A stretch of DNA of 64,000 nucleotides from an uncultured Celeribacter sp. (lineage in GTDB: Bacteria; Pseudomonadota; Alphaproteobacteria; Rhodobacterales; Rhodobacteraceae). Positions 51,155 to 60,745 of this stretch are shown piece by piece; the first letter of the stretch is position 1; the number at the start of each line of letters is the position of its first letter. Location: positions 1,476,501 to 1,540,500 of the forward strand of contig NZ_OY780935.1 in assembly GCF_963675965.1 (NCBI RefSeq), read 5' to 3'. Below the pieces are notes generated by a model. That model did no database searches and was not told the DNA's origin. It worked only from the letters and a program-made list of their open reading frames with translations. The translations under genes were made by a program, and so were the position numbers.

Positions 51155-51943
51155 TCAGTGCCCGAGGATCTGCGACAGGAACAGTTTCGTCCGATCCGAT
51201 TGCGGATTGTTGAAGAACTCTTCCGGTTCGTTCTGTTCCACGATCTGCCCCTGATCCATAAAGATCACGCGGTTCGCCACCTGACGGGCAAAGCCCATTT
51301 CGTGGGTCACGCAGAGCATGGTCATGCCCTCTTCCGCCAGCTCGATCATCGTGTCGAGCACCTCTTTGATCATTTCGGGGTCGAGCGCCGACGTCGGTTC
51401 GTCGAACAGCATGATGCGCGGCTGCATGCACAGCGAACGCGCAATCGCCACACGCTGTTGCTGACCGCCCGAAAGCATGCCCGGATATTTATGCGCCTGA
51501 TCCGGGATCTTCACCTTTTCCAGGAAATGCATCGCCAGATCTTCAGCCTCGCGTTTCGGCGTCTTACGCACCCACATCGGCGCCAGCGTACAGTTTTCCA
51601 GAATGGTCAAATGCGGGAAGAGGTTGAAGTGCTGGAAGCACATGCCAACCTCCGAGCGGATCCGGTCAATGTTCTTGAGGTCCGAGGTCAGTTCGGTCCC
51701 ATCGACGATGATCTTGCCCTTCTGGTGCTCTTCAAGGCGGTTGATGCAGCGGATCATGGTGGATTTGCCAGAGCCCGAGGGCCCCGCTATGACGATCCGT
51801 TCGCCACGGTTCACAGTCAGGTTGATGTCACGGAGAACATGGAATTCGCCGTACCATTTGTTCATGTTGACGATCTGGATGGCCACCTCGTCGGAGACGG
51901 TCATGTTGGAACGATCAACGACACGTTCTGCAGCTTGAGACAT
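51155..51943 (-). CDS. aapP: General L-amino acid ABC transporter ATPase AapP
   Basis: The 262-residue ATPase has GPSGSGKSTMIRC, LSGGQQQRVAIARSLC, MLFDEPTSALDPEM and VTHEMGFARQVANRV. ATG 51943 (MSQAAERV) has AGGAGA upstream; a further Met 14 is possible. It closes the aapJQMP operon. Confidence 0.95.
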   Translation of the reverse strand: MSQAAERVVDRSNMTVSDEVAIQIVNMNKWYGEFHVLRDINLTVNRGERIVIAGPSGSGKSTMIRCINRLEEHQKGKIIVDGTELTSDLKNIDRIRSEVGMCFQHFNLFPHLTILENCTLAPMWVRKTPKREAEDLAMHFLEKVKIPDQAHKYPGMLSGGQQQRVAIARSLCMQPRIMLFDEPTSALDPEMIKEVLDTMIELAEEGMTMLCVTHEMGFARQVANRVIFMDQGQIVEQNEPEEFFNNPQSDRTKLFLSQILGH

Positions 51944-51957
51944 GAGGGTCTCCTTTC

Positions 51958-53268
51958 TTAACGATGGTCGGTGCGGAGCTTGCGCTCCAGCCACTGAGAG
52001 TAACGGGACATGGCGAAACAGCAGATCCAGAACACGAGCCCGATGAAGATGAACAGCTCCCAATAGATGCCGTTCCAGGCCGCGTTGGCGCGGATCGCGT
52101 TGGACAGGCCCAGCATGTCATAGATGCCGATGAACATCACCAGAGTGGTGTCCTTGAACAGCCCGATAAAGGTGTTCACGATGCCCGGGATCGAGATCTT
52201 GAGCGCCTGCGGCATGATGATCAGCCGCTGCGCCTTCCAATAATCGAGTCCCAGCGCATCGGCGGCTTCATACTGGCCTTTGGGAAGCGCGGCGAGACCG
52301 CCCCGGATCACCTCGGCCATGTAAGCCGACGAAAACATCGTCACCATGATGATCACCCGAAGGGTCAGGTCAAAGGTCGTCCCCGGCGGCAGGAAGTAGT
52401 TGAGCAGCAGCGACGCGGTGAACAGCAGCGTGATCAGCGGCACCCCACGGATGAATTCAATGAAGCCCACACAGATGGTTTTCACGATGAACAGATCCGA
52501 CTGACGGCCCAGCGCCAGAACGATGCCGATCGGCAGCGACAGAGCAATCCCCGACAGGCCGATGATCAGACAGATCATGAAGCCACCAAGGTCGCGGCTT
52601 TGGACTTCTTGCAGGTGCCCGACTGGCAGTGCTGAATTCAACACATCGACTAGCATCGGCCCAATCAGAATCCACCACAGAAGGCCCGCCACAACGGCCG
52701 CAATCGATGACAGGGCCATGGAGCCAAAACGGTCGACGACTTTGAACGCGAGGCCAGCAAGCGCGAAACCGGCAGCAACCGAGGCCACCCCCCAGATCGT
52801 GCCGCCCCAGACGAGCCACACCATGAAGAAGGGAAAGGCCATGGTGATCCACAGCATCTTGCGTGGCAGCTTGTCGAACAGCACGGGCGCCAGCGCCAGC
52901 AGCATCAGGACGAAGGCCAGATTGGCACGCCAGTATTCGGTCTCCGGATAGAACCCGTAGATCAACTGGTTCCAGCGTTCGCGGATGACCGCCCAACAGG
53001 CGTGGTGGGTTTCCCCGAAACGTTCTGTCAGAATCTGGCGACATTCATCAAGCGAATTGGCATCCCAGACGCCGCCAAAAATCCACGGCAGGGTGCCTTT
53101 GAGCACGATAAAAATCACATAGATCGAGACCAGCGTCAGGATCGAATTGATCCAGCCCGAGAACAGGTTTTCACGGACCCAGCGCGATACGCCGACCTGG
53201 GAGCGCGGCGCAGGCTGCTGGTCCAGCATTTCCTTACGCACATAGGAGAGGGAGGTGTTTGTGCTCAT
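51958..53268 (-). CDS. aapM: General L-amino acid ABC transporter permease AapM
   Basis: The 436-residue permease has a long N-terminal extension with four extra helices before the PAAT permease core (GGFMICLIIGLSGIALSLPI, EFIRGVPLITLLF, YEAADALGLDYWKAQRLIIM). AapM proteins of this size are typical. It follows aapQ by 1 base. Confidence 0.95.
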   Translation of the reverse strand: MSTNTSLSYVRKEMLDQQPAPRSQVGVSRWVRENLFSGWINSILTLVSIYVIFIVLKGTLPWIFGGVWDANSLDECRQILTERFGETHHACWAVIRERWNQLIYGFYPETEYWRANLAFVLMLLALAPVLFDKLPRKMLWITMAFPFFMVWLVWGGTIWGVASVAAGFALAGLAFKVVDRFGSMALSSIAAVVAGLLWWILIGPMLVDVLNSALPVGHLQEVQSRDLGGFMICLIIGLSGIALSLPIGIVLALGRQSDLFIVKTICVGFIEFIRGVPLITLLFTASLLLNYFLPPGTTFDLTLRVIIMVTMFSSAYMAEVIRGGLAALPKGQYEAADALGLDYWKAQRLIIMPQALKISIPGIVNTFIGLFKDTTLVMFIGIYDMLGLSNAIRANAAWNGIYWELFIFIGLVFWICCFAMSRYSQWLERKLRTDHR

Positions 53269-53269
53269 C

Positions 53270-54487
53270 TCAGCGCTCCTTCAGCTTCACGGACTTGTTG
53301 TAGAGGTTCATCCCGGACGAGATGAACAGGCTCACGATCAGATAAATCAGCATCATCAAGAGCATGCATTCCAGTTCGCGCCCGGTGGTGTTGAGCGTCG
53401 TGCCGCCCAGCGTCGACCGCAAATCCATGTAGCCGACGGCCAGCGCCAGGGAGGAGTTCTTGGTCAGGTTCAGGTATTGGGAAATCAGCGGCGGGATGAT
53501 GACCCGCAGCGCCTGCGGCAGGATCACAAGGTTCATCGTCCGCGACGGGCGCAGGCCCAATGCAAAGGCGGCTTCGGTCTGACCCTTGGAAATTGCAAGG
53601 ATCCCCGACCGCACGATTTCGGCGATAAAGGCCCCCGTGTAGAAGCTCAGCGCCAGCCAGAGCGCCAGCATCGAGTTGCGCAGATGCACGCCACCACCGA
53701 AGTTAAAGCCCTTCAATTCCGGGAACGACAGGGTGATCGGGCGCCCCATCAGGAAGTAGACAATAACGGACGGCAGAAAGAAGATGGCCAGCTTGATCCA
53801 GAAGGTGGGCAACAGCTGTCCAGTGGCTTCAAACCGCTTGAGTGCCCATTTGCCAAAGGCCCAGATACCGACCAGCGACAGCAGGAACACGATCACCACC
53901 ACCAGAGACCCCGGTCCCCAGACAGGGGCGGGCAGATAGGTGCCGCGGTTCGTCACCGCAATCGAATCCCACAGCCACATGGATGCGTCCGGCGTTTCTC
54001 CGCGAAATGCGCGCGGGGCGGGCAGAGATTCGGACAGCACCGCCATGAAGGCAAGGATCCAGAGCAGAACGGGAATGTTGCGGAAGCTTTCCACATAGAC
54101 GGTCATGATCTTCGCCGTCAGCCAGTTCTTGGAGAGGCGCAGCACACCGGCCACAACGCCGATGACGGTTGCCAGCGCACAGCCCAGAACGGCCACCATC
54201 AGCGTATTGAGAAGCCCGACGATCGTGGCTCGCAAATGCGTGTCATTCGATGAATATGGGATCAGCTGCTGGTTGATGTCGTAAGCAGCACGACTGAACA
54301 GAAACCCAAAATCAAAGTCCTTGCCCAGATTGGACAGGTTGATGATGGTGTTTCGAATAAGAAAGGCCAGGATCAGCATGAAAGCGATGAATGCGATGAC
54401 CTGAATGGTCATGGAGCGATACCGCGTGTCATAGATCAGCTGGCTGAGCCGAAAACCTTGGTTTTCCGCATCTGGTATTGTCGTCAT
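53270..54487 (-). CDS. aapQ: General L-amino acid ABC transporter permease AapQ
   Basis: A 405-residue permease of AapQ/BztB type with several N-terminal helices, a large periplasmic loop, and the core EAA region TEAAFALGLRPSRTMNLVIL. It pairs with AapM. Separated from aapJ by an attenuating hairpin. Confidence 0.95.
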   Translation of the reverse strand: MTTIPDAENQGFRLSQLIYDTRYRSMTIQVIAFIAFMLILAFLIRNTIINLSNLGKDFDFGFLFSRAAYDINQQLIPYSSNDTHLRATIVGLLNTLMVAVLGCALATVIGVVAGVLRLSKNWLTAKIMTVYVESFRNIPVLLWILAFMAVLSESLPAPRAFRGETPDASMWLWDSIAVTNRGTYLPAPVWGPGSLVVVIVFLLSLVGIWAFGKWALKRFEATGQLLPTFWIKLAIFFLPSVIVYFLMGRPITLSFPELKGFNFGGGVHLRNSMLALWLALSFYTGAFIAEIVRSGILAISKGQTEAAFALGLRPSRTMNLVILPQALRVIIPPLISQYLNLTKNSSLALAVGYMDLRSTLGGTTLNTTGRELECMLLMMLIYLIVSLFISSGMNLYNKSVKLKER

Positions 54488-54592
54488 GAGAGACGGTCCC
54501 CTGTTTCCCCTGAGTACACCCTACCCATCACAGTGCAGCTAAGCCGCATGCGTGCAGTTTGCTCTTGTCAAATCGGTAGGGCCGTAAAGGAA

Positions 54593-54618
54593 AAGGGCGC
54601 GGTGTGCCCCGCGCCCTT
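54593..54618 (-). terminator. Hairpin after aapJ (partial terminator)
   Basis: 10-bp stem AAGGGCGCGG/CCGCGCCCTT, 6-nt loop, with TTTTCCTTT on the minus strand. It lies inside the aap operon between binding-protein and permease genes, so it should lower expression of the permease genes relative to aapJ. Confidence 0.8.
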
Positions 54619-54632
54619 CCCTTTGATCAGTC

Positions 54633-55658
54633 TTAACGGAAGGGCGGCGAGTAGATCAGGCCGCCTTCGGTCCACTGAGCGTTGAGACCACGAGCCAGCG
54701 CCACCGGGGTGTTTTCGCCGATGTTTTTCTCGAAGCTTTCGCCGTAGTTGCCAACCTGGGTCAGGATGTTCAGAGCCCAGTCGTTTTCAAGGCCGAGCAT
54801 CGCGCCCAGTTCGCCTTCGACACCCAGCAGACGGTTGATTTCCGGGTTATCGGTACCCGCGGACATTTCTTCCGCATTGGCAGAGGTCACGCCGTATTCT
54901 TCGGCAGCGATCATCGCGTTGAGCGACCAGCGCACGATATCACCCCAGTTGTCATCGCCATGGCGAACAAGCGGACCGAGCGGCTCTTTGGAAATGATTT
55001 CCGGCAGAACCACATAGGCTTCGGGGTTTTCGAAGGACGCACGCGAAGCCGCCAGTGCGGAGGCGTCGGTGGTGTAGACGTCACAGGCCCCAGCCAGGAA
55101 CTGCGTCTGCGCTTCGGTGAAGCTTTCAACCGGAACCGGTTCGTAGTCCATGTTGTTCACACGGAAATAGTCGGCGAGGTTCAGTTCGGTCGTGGTACCG
55201 GTTTCGATACACACGGTCGCGCCAGACAGCTCTTTCGCGGAGGAAACGCCGAGGTCTTTGGGGACCATGAAGCCCTGACCGTCGTAGTAGTTCACACCGA
55301 CAAAGGTGTTCTTGAGGTCGACGTCACGCGAGAAGGTCCAGGTGGTGTTCCGGGCCAGCATGTCCACTTCGCCGGAGGCCAATGCGGTGAAACGCACGGC
55401 AGAGGTCAGCGGCGTGTATTCAACGGCTTCGGAGTCACCCAGCACGGCAGCGGCGACAGCGCGACATACGTCGACGTCAAAGCCGACGAAGTTGCCGTTT
55501 GCGTCCGGTGCAGCAAAGCCGGGGGTCCCCGGGTTCACACCACATTTCAGCGCGCCACGGTCTTTCACGGCTGCCAGCGTGGAGGAATCCTGAGCCATCG
55601 CTGTACCGGCGGCGAGACCCGCCAGCGTCAGCGCGCCAAGAAATACGGATTTTTTCAT
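54633..55658 (-). CDS. aapJ: General L-amino acid-binding protein AapJ
   Basis: The 341-residue periplasmic protein of PBP type 2 has signal SVFLGALTLAGLAAGTAMA, then LAAVKDRGALKCGVNPGTPG, VGFDVDVCRAVAAAVLG, LARNTTWTFSRD (AapJ/BztA type). It captures a broad range of L-amino acids. ATG 55658 has AGGAAG upstream. First gene of the operon. Confidence 0.95.
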   Translation of the reverse strand: MKKSVFLGALTLAGLAAGTAMAQDSSTLAAVKDRGALKCGVNPGTPGFAAPDANGNFVGFDVDVCRAVAAAVLGDSEAVEYTPLTSAVRFTALASGEVDMLARNTTWTFSRDVDLKNTFVGVNYYDGQGFMVPKDLGVSSAKELSGATVCIETGTTTELNLADYFRVNNMDYEPVPVESFTEAQTQFLAGACDVYTTDASALAASRASFENPEAYVVLPEIISKEPLGPLVRHGDDNWGDIVRWSLNAMIAAEEYGVTSANAEEMSAGTDNPEINRLLGVEGELGAMLGLENDWALNILTQVGNYGESFEKNIGENTPVALARGLNAQWTEGGLIYSPPFR

Positions 55659-55883
55659 AGTTACCTCTTCCTGATATTGCGCCTGTCCCGGCGCTCTTTC
55701 CGGTCCTCCCCGGACCGGGGGCGATATCGAAATGGGCATCTGCCCCTTCAATGAGCTTAGTGTGGAAGGATTCATTCAGAAACGTCAAGTCTGCGATCAC
55801 GAATCTGCATGAGAACTGTGCGTCCGCTCAAATCACTCGCATTTCCGCGTGCTGTTTGAGCGCGACGGCTGAATCCGCGCTAC

Positions 55884-56591
55884 TTAATTGACCACACGGT
55901 AAAACAGCGCCGCCTGAAGGAAGCTCTGGCGCTTGATTTCAGCGGCCTCCTCGGCCTCCTCATCCGCGCCCCATTGTTCGCTCTGGAAGTCTTCATCAAT
56001 ACGCGACAGGCTCCACGCGGCCTCTGCTTCCAACTGGCCTTCGGTCACGGCGAAGGCCAGAATCAGCGATCCCGACAGCGTCACAAGATCGTGGAAAGCT
56101 GCCAGTTCAAATGCCGTGAACCCGTGGGTTTTCTCCCGCAGAACCGCCAGCGCTGCCGGATCCTGCGGGGCATGCATCACGCCGGAGCGCAGCACCAGCT
56201 GTACCCCCAAATGCGAGGTGGCCCATTCCAAAACCGGATCCCAGCCCTGCGCCTGTCGATCCACCAGTTCGCGCGGATATTCAGCGCGATAACACAGCAG
56301 ATCGCTGTCACCATAGTCAGCCAGAAGATCGGCCACCTCGCCATGCTGGACCGCAACCTTGTCGATGGCGGCATTGGCACCCCGGGTTGCAGGCATGGTG
56401 TTCGGATCAATCTCGTCTGCCTGCGCGGCCCATTCAGCGGCGATCAGATCCGCCAAAGCCCGCGTTGGCACCCTGAGCGGTGCCTTGGCGGGCGTGCGCA
56501 CCTGGCGGCCATCCAGATGAATGCCGAACCCCTCGGCACTTTCCGTCACCGTGATGTTTTTCCAAAACCGCTTTGCTGCCCATTCTGCCAC
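55884..56591 (-). CDS. ATP12-family F1-ATPase assembly chaperone
   Basis: The 235-residue protein resembles mitochondrial ATP12: MAEWAAKRFWKNITV, FGIHLDGRQVRTPAKAPL, AAEWAAQADEIDPNTMPATR, SDLLCYRAEYPREL. It binds the F1 alpha subunit during assembly in mitochondria; the bacterial homologues are restricted mostly to alphaproteobacteria. It ends an operon crcB-rluC-HAD-atp12. Confidence 0.93.
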   Translation of the reverse strand: MAEWAAKRFWKNITVTESAEGFGIHLDGRQVRTPAKAPLRVPTRALADLIAAEWAAQADEIDPNTMPATRGANAAIDKVAVQHGEVADLLADYGDSDLLCYRAEYPRELVDRQAQGWDPVLEWATSHLGVQLVLRSGVMHAPQDPAALAVLREKTHGFTAFELAAFHDLVTLSGSLILAFAVTEGQLEAEAAWSLSRIDEDFQSEQWGADEEAEEAAEIKRQSFLQAALFYRVVN

Positions 56592-56594
56592 TGT

Positions 56595-57263
56595 TCAGTC
56601 CTTCCAGATCTCTTCCAAAGCCGGCACCAATTGGCCGAAATCGTCCAAAACCGCAAGCGCGCCGGTTTCCTTCAGCGCCGATGCGCCATGATAGCCCCAG
56701 CTGACACCGAGCCCCCGCACCCGCGCCGCCCGCGCCATTTCCATATCGTAGGTTGTATCCCCCAGCACGATCGCGTCCTCACGCGCCACGCCGCAGTCGC
56801 TCAGGCAGGCCTCGACCATCGAAGGATGCGGTTTGGAGGGGTGATCATCGGCGCATTGGGTGCTCAGAAACAGATTGCCGAACTTCCAGGCCTCCAGCAG
56901 CGCATTCAGGCCGCGACGGCTTTTGCCGGTCGCAATCGCCAGCAAGATATCTTCACGCCCTCCCAGGGCGCGCACCGCAGCTTCGGCACCGGGATAAAGC
57001 GGCGAGGCCTCCGCCCCCCGCTTGAGACGTTGTGCATGAAATTCGGTCTTATAGAATTCCGTCAGCTGCGCGATCTGCTCCGCCCCCACGCTGGGCGCGA
57101 GTTCGCGCATCGCCATGGGCAAAGACAGCCCCACGATAGACAGGATCGCATCCCGGTCGGGCACGGCAAGACCGAGGTGCGTGAAAGCTTCGTGCACAGA
57201 AGCAATGATATGCGCCTGACTGTCGACCAGCGTGCCGTCGACGTCGAAAATCACCAGCTTCAT
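56595..57263 (-). CDS. HAD-superfamily phosphatase (phosphoglycolate phosphatase-like)
   Basis: The 222-residue hydrolase: motif I FDVDGTLVDSQ, motif II IATGKSRRGL, motif III KPHP and motif IV LGDTTYDMEMARAA, with a helical cap between motif I and II. Substrate is a small phosphate ester, perhaps phosphoglycolate. It overlaps the RluC-type gene by 4 bases (ATGA). Confidence 0.88.
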   Translation of the reverse strand: MKLVIFDVDGTLVDSQAHIIASVHEAFTHLGLAVPDRDAILSIVGLSLPMAMRELAPSVGAEQIAQLTEFYKTEFHAQRLKRGAEASPLYPGAEAAVRALGGREDILLAIATGKSRRGLNALLEAWKFGNLFLSTQCADDHPSKPHPSMVEACLSDCGVAREDAIVLGDTTYDMEMARAARVRGLGVSWGYHGASALKETGALAVLDDFGQLVPALEEIWKD

Positions 57264-58309
57264 CCGCGCAGTTCCTCAAAGGGATCGTCTGCGGCCAGAT
57301 CCTCGGTCCAACCAAAGGTCTCCCAGCTCTGCTTCATATGCTCTGGCAAGGGCGCGGTCACGGTGATGGTCTTGCGCTTGACCGGGTGTTCAAAGGTGAA
57401 GCTGCGCGCATGCAGGTGCAGTTTCTTGGAAATGATCCCCCCAAGCTGTGCGCCCCAGCCATCGCCGAGGTTTTCCTGCCCGGAGCCGCCATATTTACCA
57501 TCCCCGATAATCGGGTGGCCAATTTCAGCCATATGTGCACGCAACTGATGGGTGCGGCCTGTGATCGGCTCCATCGCCACCCAACTGGCGCGCGAGGCAA
57601 CACGGTACAGCGTCGCATAAAGCGTATGCGCGCGTTTTGCCCCCTCAGTCGCATCAATGTCGCGCGGATGCACCGCGATCATCTTTTCGCCCTCTCCGCG
57701 CCGACCATGGCCGGGGGCCTTGACCAGCCCGTATTTGATCTCTCCCAGATAGGGCACCGGCACACCGGCCACGAGCGCCCAATAGATCTTGCGGGTGTTC
57801 TTGTGACGGAAGGCCTCGGTCAGCTTCGTGGCCATGGCGGGTGTACGAGCCAGCACCAGCACGCCCGAGGTGTCCTTGTCGAGCCGGTGCACAAGGCGTG
57901 GCTTGTCGTCATAGCCAAAGCGCAGCGCTTCTGACAGACCATCTACATGACGTAGCTGCTTGGAGCCGCCCTGCGTCGGCAGACCTGCGGGTTTGTTGAT
58001 GACGATCACATGATCGTCTTTATAGAGCACCGCATCCTGCATCATCTTGGCATCGGCCGCCGAGATATTGGCAGCGTCCCGTTTCGGCTTGGGCGCGTTC
58101 GGATCGGGCAGCGGCGGCACGCGGACTTCCATCCCCGGTGCCACGCGCGTATTCGATTTGACCCGCGCACCGTCGACACGGATTTCGCCTTTACGGCACA
58201 TCTTTTCGATATTGCCCTGCGTCAGCTGCGGGAAGGTCTTGCGGAACCAGCGGTCCAGCCGTTGTTCCGGCTGATCGTCCCCGATGGTGATCAATTGAAC
58301 CTTGCTCAT
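57260..58309 (-). CDS. rluC: 23S rRNA pseudouridine synthase, RluC/RluD type
   Basis: A 349-residue enzyme with an N-terminal S4 domain (QRLDRWFRKTFPQLTQGNIE) and the catalytic core PRLVHRLDKDTSGVLVLART, which contains the active-site Asp. Further conserved: TGRTHQLRAHMAEIGHPIIG. The specific U residues modified cannot be told from sequence. It overlaps crcB by an ATGA. Confidence 0.9.
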   Translation of the reverse strand: MSKVQLITIGDDQPEQRLDRWFRKTFPQLTQGNIEKMCRKGEIRVDGARVKSNTRVAPGMEVRVPPLPDPNAPKPKRDAANISAADAKMMQDAVLYKDDHVIVINKPAGLPTQGGSKQLRHVDGLSEALRFGYDDKPRLVHRLDKDTSGVLVLARTPAMATKLTEAFRHKNTRKIYWALVAGVPVPYLGEIKYGLVKAPGHGRRGEGEKMIAVHPRDIDATEGAKRAHTLYATLYRVASRASWVAMEPITGRTHQLRAHMAEIGHPIIGDGKYGGSGQENLGDGWGAQLGGIISKKLHLHARSFTFEHPVKRKTITVTAPLPEHMKQSWETFGWTEDLAADDPFEELRG

Positions 58310-58683
58310 GCGTAGAAACTCCGTGCGGAATAAAGGCCAAGGGCGATGCCCCCCAGCGCCAATGCGAGCGTGCCAAAGACATAGAGCGCGGCCAGCCCGA
58401 CTTCGCCCCGCTCGTAGATGGTCATCGCGTCCAGCGAAAAGGCCGAATAGGTCGTGAAGCCCCCCAACACCCCGGTCATCAGGAGTGGCGCAAAGCGGTT
58501 GCCATTTTCATGGGCCAGAACAACGACGATCACGCCCATCAGAAAGGAGCCGACGAAATTCACCGTCAGCGTTCCCCATGGGAAATCCTTGCCCAGCACG
58601 CGCGCCACGGCATTGCCGGTCAGATACCGCGCCGAAGCTCCAATCGCGCCGCCCAATGCGACCTGGATCAAGGGTGTCATCAT
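58306..58683 (-). CDS. crcB: Fluoride channel CrcB (Fluc)
   Basis: A 125-residue dual-topology four-helix protein with GGAIGASARYLTG, PWGTLTVNFVGSFLMG and TGVLGGFTTYSAFS, the Fluc consensus. Exports F-. Starts at ATG 58683 or 58680, with GAGGA a few bases upstream. No fluoride riboswitch was seen ahead of it. Confidence 0.9.
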   Translation of the reverse strand: MMTPLIQVALGGAIGASARYLTGNAVARVLGKDFPWGTLTVNFVGSFLMGVIVVVLAHENGNRFAPLLMTGVLGGFTTYSAFSLDAMTIYERGEVGLAALYVFGTLALALGGIALGLYSARSFYA

Positions 58684-58761
58684 CGTCCTCATCGGTTTTG
58701 GCCCCGTTGCCCCTTATGGGACTGGCCTTTTGCGCGTTCCTGTGGCCCGCGGCGCCTATTG

Positions 58762-60075
58762 TCAACCGCCTCGTTTTTCACGCAGCTTGTCGAAATAGGC
58801 CACCCGCTTGGCCAGATCGCGTTCAAAGCCACGCTCTACGGGTTTGTAGAACTGCGTGCGCGGCAGGCTGTCAGGAAAGAAATTCTGCCCCGAAAACCCG
58901 TCTTCGGCATCATGATCATAGGCGTATCCCGCGCCATATCCCTGCTCTGCCATCATCTTGGTCGGGGCATTCAGGATATGTTTCGGCGGCGGCTCCGACC
59001 CGGTTTTGCGGGCGGCCTCTTTTGCCGCCTTAAAGGCGACATAGACAGCGTTCGACTTGGGCGCGAGCGCGAGATAAACCACGGCCTGCGCCAGCGCGAG
59101 TTCACCCTCTGGCGAGCCCAGCCGCTCATAGCTTTCCCAGGCGTGCAGCGCGATGGATTGCGCCTGCGGGTCGGCCAGCTGGATGTCCTCAATCGCCATG
59201 CGCAGCAGCCGGCGCGCCAGATAGCGGGGATCTTCACCCCCCTCCAGCATCCGGTTGAACCAATATAGCGCCGCGTCTGGATCAGAGCCGCGAATGGATT
59301 TGTGCAGGGCCGAAATCAGGTTGTAATGCTCATCCCCGGATTTGTCGTATTTTGCCGCCCGCCGCATCAGCCGTTTGCCAAGCTGTTCGGGATCAAGCGG
59401 CGCCTCGACACGCCAGGCCGCAATCTGTTCGATCAGATTCAAAAGCGTCCGCCCGTCTCCATCCGCCATCTCGTAAAGCGCAACGCGCGCTGCATCGGTC
59501 AAAGGCAAAGAGACATCCAGCTCCGTTTCGGCGCGGTGGGTCAACTGCTCTAGATCCTCGGGCGTCAACCGGGTCAGCACCATCACCTGCGACCGCGACA
59601 GCACAGCCGCGTTCAGCTCGAAAGACGGATTCTCCGTGGTCGCGCCAACCAGCAGGATGGTGCCATCTTCCATATGCGGCAGAAAGCTATCCTGCTGCGC
59701 CTTATTGAAACGATGGATCTCATCCACAAACAGCAGGGTCCCCTGCCCGTTCTGCCGCCGCAGACGCGCCGCTTCAAAGACTTTGCGCAGCTCCGGCACC
59801 CCGGTGAAAATGGCGGAAATCTGAACGAAATGCAGATCGGTTTCATGGGCCAGAAGCCGGGCGATGGTGGTCTTGCCCACACCGGGCGGCCCCCAGAAAA
59901 TCAGAGACGACAAAGCCCCGGAGCGCAACATCACACCCAGCGGCGCATCCGGCCCCAGAACCTGCTGTTGCCCGACAACCTCGCTCAGCGCACGCGGGCG
60001 CAACCGGTCCGCAAGCGGACGAGGAGCGTCTTTTGTCGTGCTTTTAGGATCGGAGGAAGAAAACAGATCAGCCAT
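58762..60075 (-). CDS. rarA: Replication-associated AAA+ ATPase RarA/MgsA
   Basis: The 437-residue protein has FWGPPGVGKTTIARLL (Walker A), LLFVDEIHRFNKAQQD (Walker B) and LVGATTENPSFELNAAVLSR (sensor 1), then the C-terminal tetramerisation part with YGAGYAYDHDAEDGF. It acts at stalled forks and on SSB-bound DNA. Confidence 0.95.
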   Translation of the reverse strand: MADLFSSSDPKSTTKDAPRPLADRLRPRALSEVVGQQQVLGPDAPLGVMLRSGALSSLIFWGPPGVGKTTIARLLAHETDLHFVQISAIFTGVPELRKVFEAARLRRQNGQGTLLFVDEIHRFNKAQQDSFLPHMEDGTILLVGATTENPSFELNAAVLSRSQVMVLTRLTPEDLEQLTHRAETELDVSLPLTDAARVALYEMADGDGRTLLNLIEQIAAWRVEAPLDPEQLGKRLMRRAAKYDKSGDEHYNLISALHKSIRGSDPDAALYWFNRMLEGGEDPRYLARRLLRMAIEDIQLADPQAQSIALHAWESYERLGSPEGELALAQAVVYLALAPKSNAVYVAFKAAKEAARKTGSEPPPKHILNAPTKMMAEQGYGAGYAYDHDAEDGFSGQNFFPDSLPRTQFYKPVERGFERDLAKRVAYFDKLREKRGG

Positions 60076-60133
60076 AACGAAAGACTACGCCGGGCACAGA
60101 GAAGACGAAAGGGGGATCACACCCCCGCAACGC

Positions 60134-60745
60134 TCAAAGAATGCGAATGTCCTTGGCCTTTTGAATAGCCTCTGAGGTGGTGCGCGCCATCAGCCGTTCG
60201 CGCGCCGAAACCAAACGTGCCTTCAGGGCACTCTCTGAAATGCCGAGTTTCGCGGCGGCGGCAGCATGGCGATCGCCACCCGCAATGCATTGCAAGGCCT
60301 GAACCTGCGCACGGGTCAAATCGACACGCGGTTCGGAGACCTCGTGCAGCGTGCGCACGATTGTCGAGATTTTGGCCATCTCCAGATCGTCGAATTCGCG
60401 ATCAGCGCGCGCGCAGCTCACGATGGAGCGCGACTGAATCTGTCCGCAGGAAAAGGTCGCCCCGTAGGTCAACCCAAAGTCGGCCGCTTCACGCAGGATG
60501 TTAAAAGGATCGGGCAAGACGATTTCGCTCCATCGCGTACGCCCCTCGCGGCTTAGACCCCAAGCGATCTTGGGATCGCGCAATGCATAGACATTTGCGG
60601 TGTAGTGATCGACCCAAGCGGGGTCATATGTCATGTCCAAAACCAAAGGTGACGCAAATCGAATATGCAAACTCGCAAAATATCCCGCCGGAGCATTTTC
60701 CCGTAAAAGCGCAAATAAACGCCTCACTTCAGTTGTATTCGCCAT
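60134..60745 (-). CDS. LuxR-type regulator with autoinducer-binding domain
   Basis: A 203-residue protein with an N-terminal autoinducer-binding-like domain (about 30-130: YDPAWVDHYTANVYALRDP, WSEIVLPDPFNIL) and a C-terminal GerE HTH (LTRAQVQALQCIAGGDRHAA, LGISESALKARLVSARERL) that is more divergent than usual. No luxI gene is near, so it is a LuxR solo in this window. It lies alone between rarA and rplQ. Confidence 0.78.
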   Translation of the reverse strand: MANTTEVRRLFALLRENAPAGYFASLHIRFASPLVLDMTYDPAWVDHYTANVYALRDPKIAWGLSREGRTRWSEIVLPDPFNILREAADFGLTYGATFSCGQIQSRSIVSCARADREFDDLEMAKISTIVRTLHEVSEPRVDLTRAQVQALQCIAGGDRHAAAAAKLGISESALKARLVSARERLMARTTSEAIQKAKDIRIL

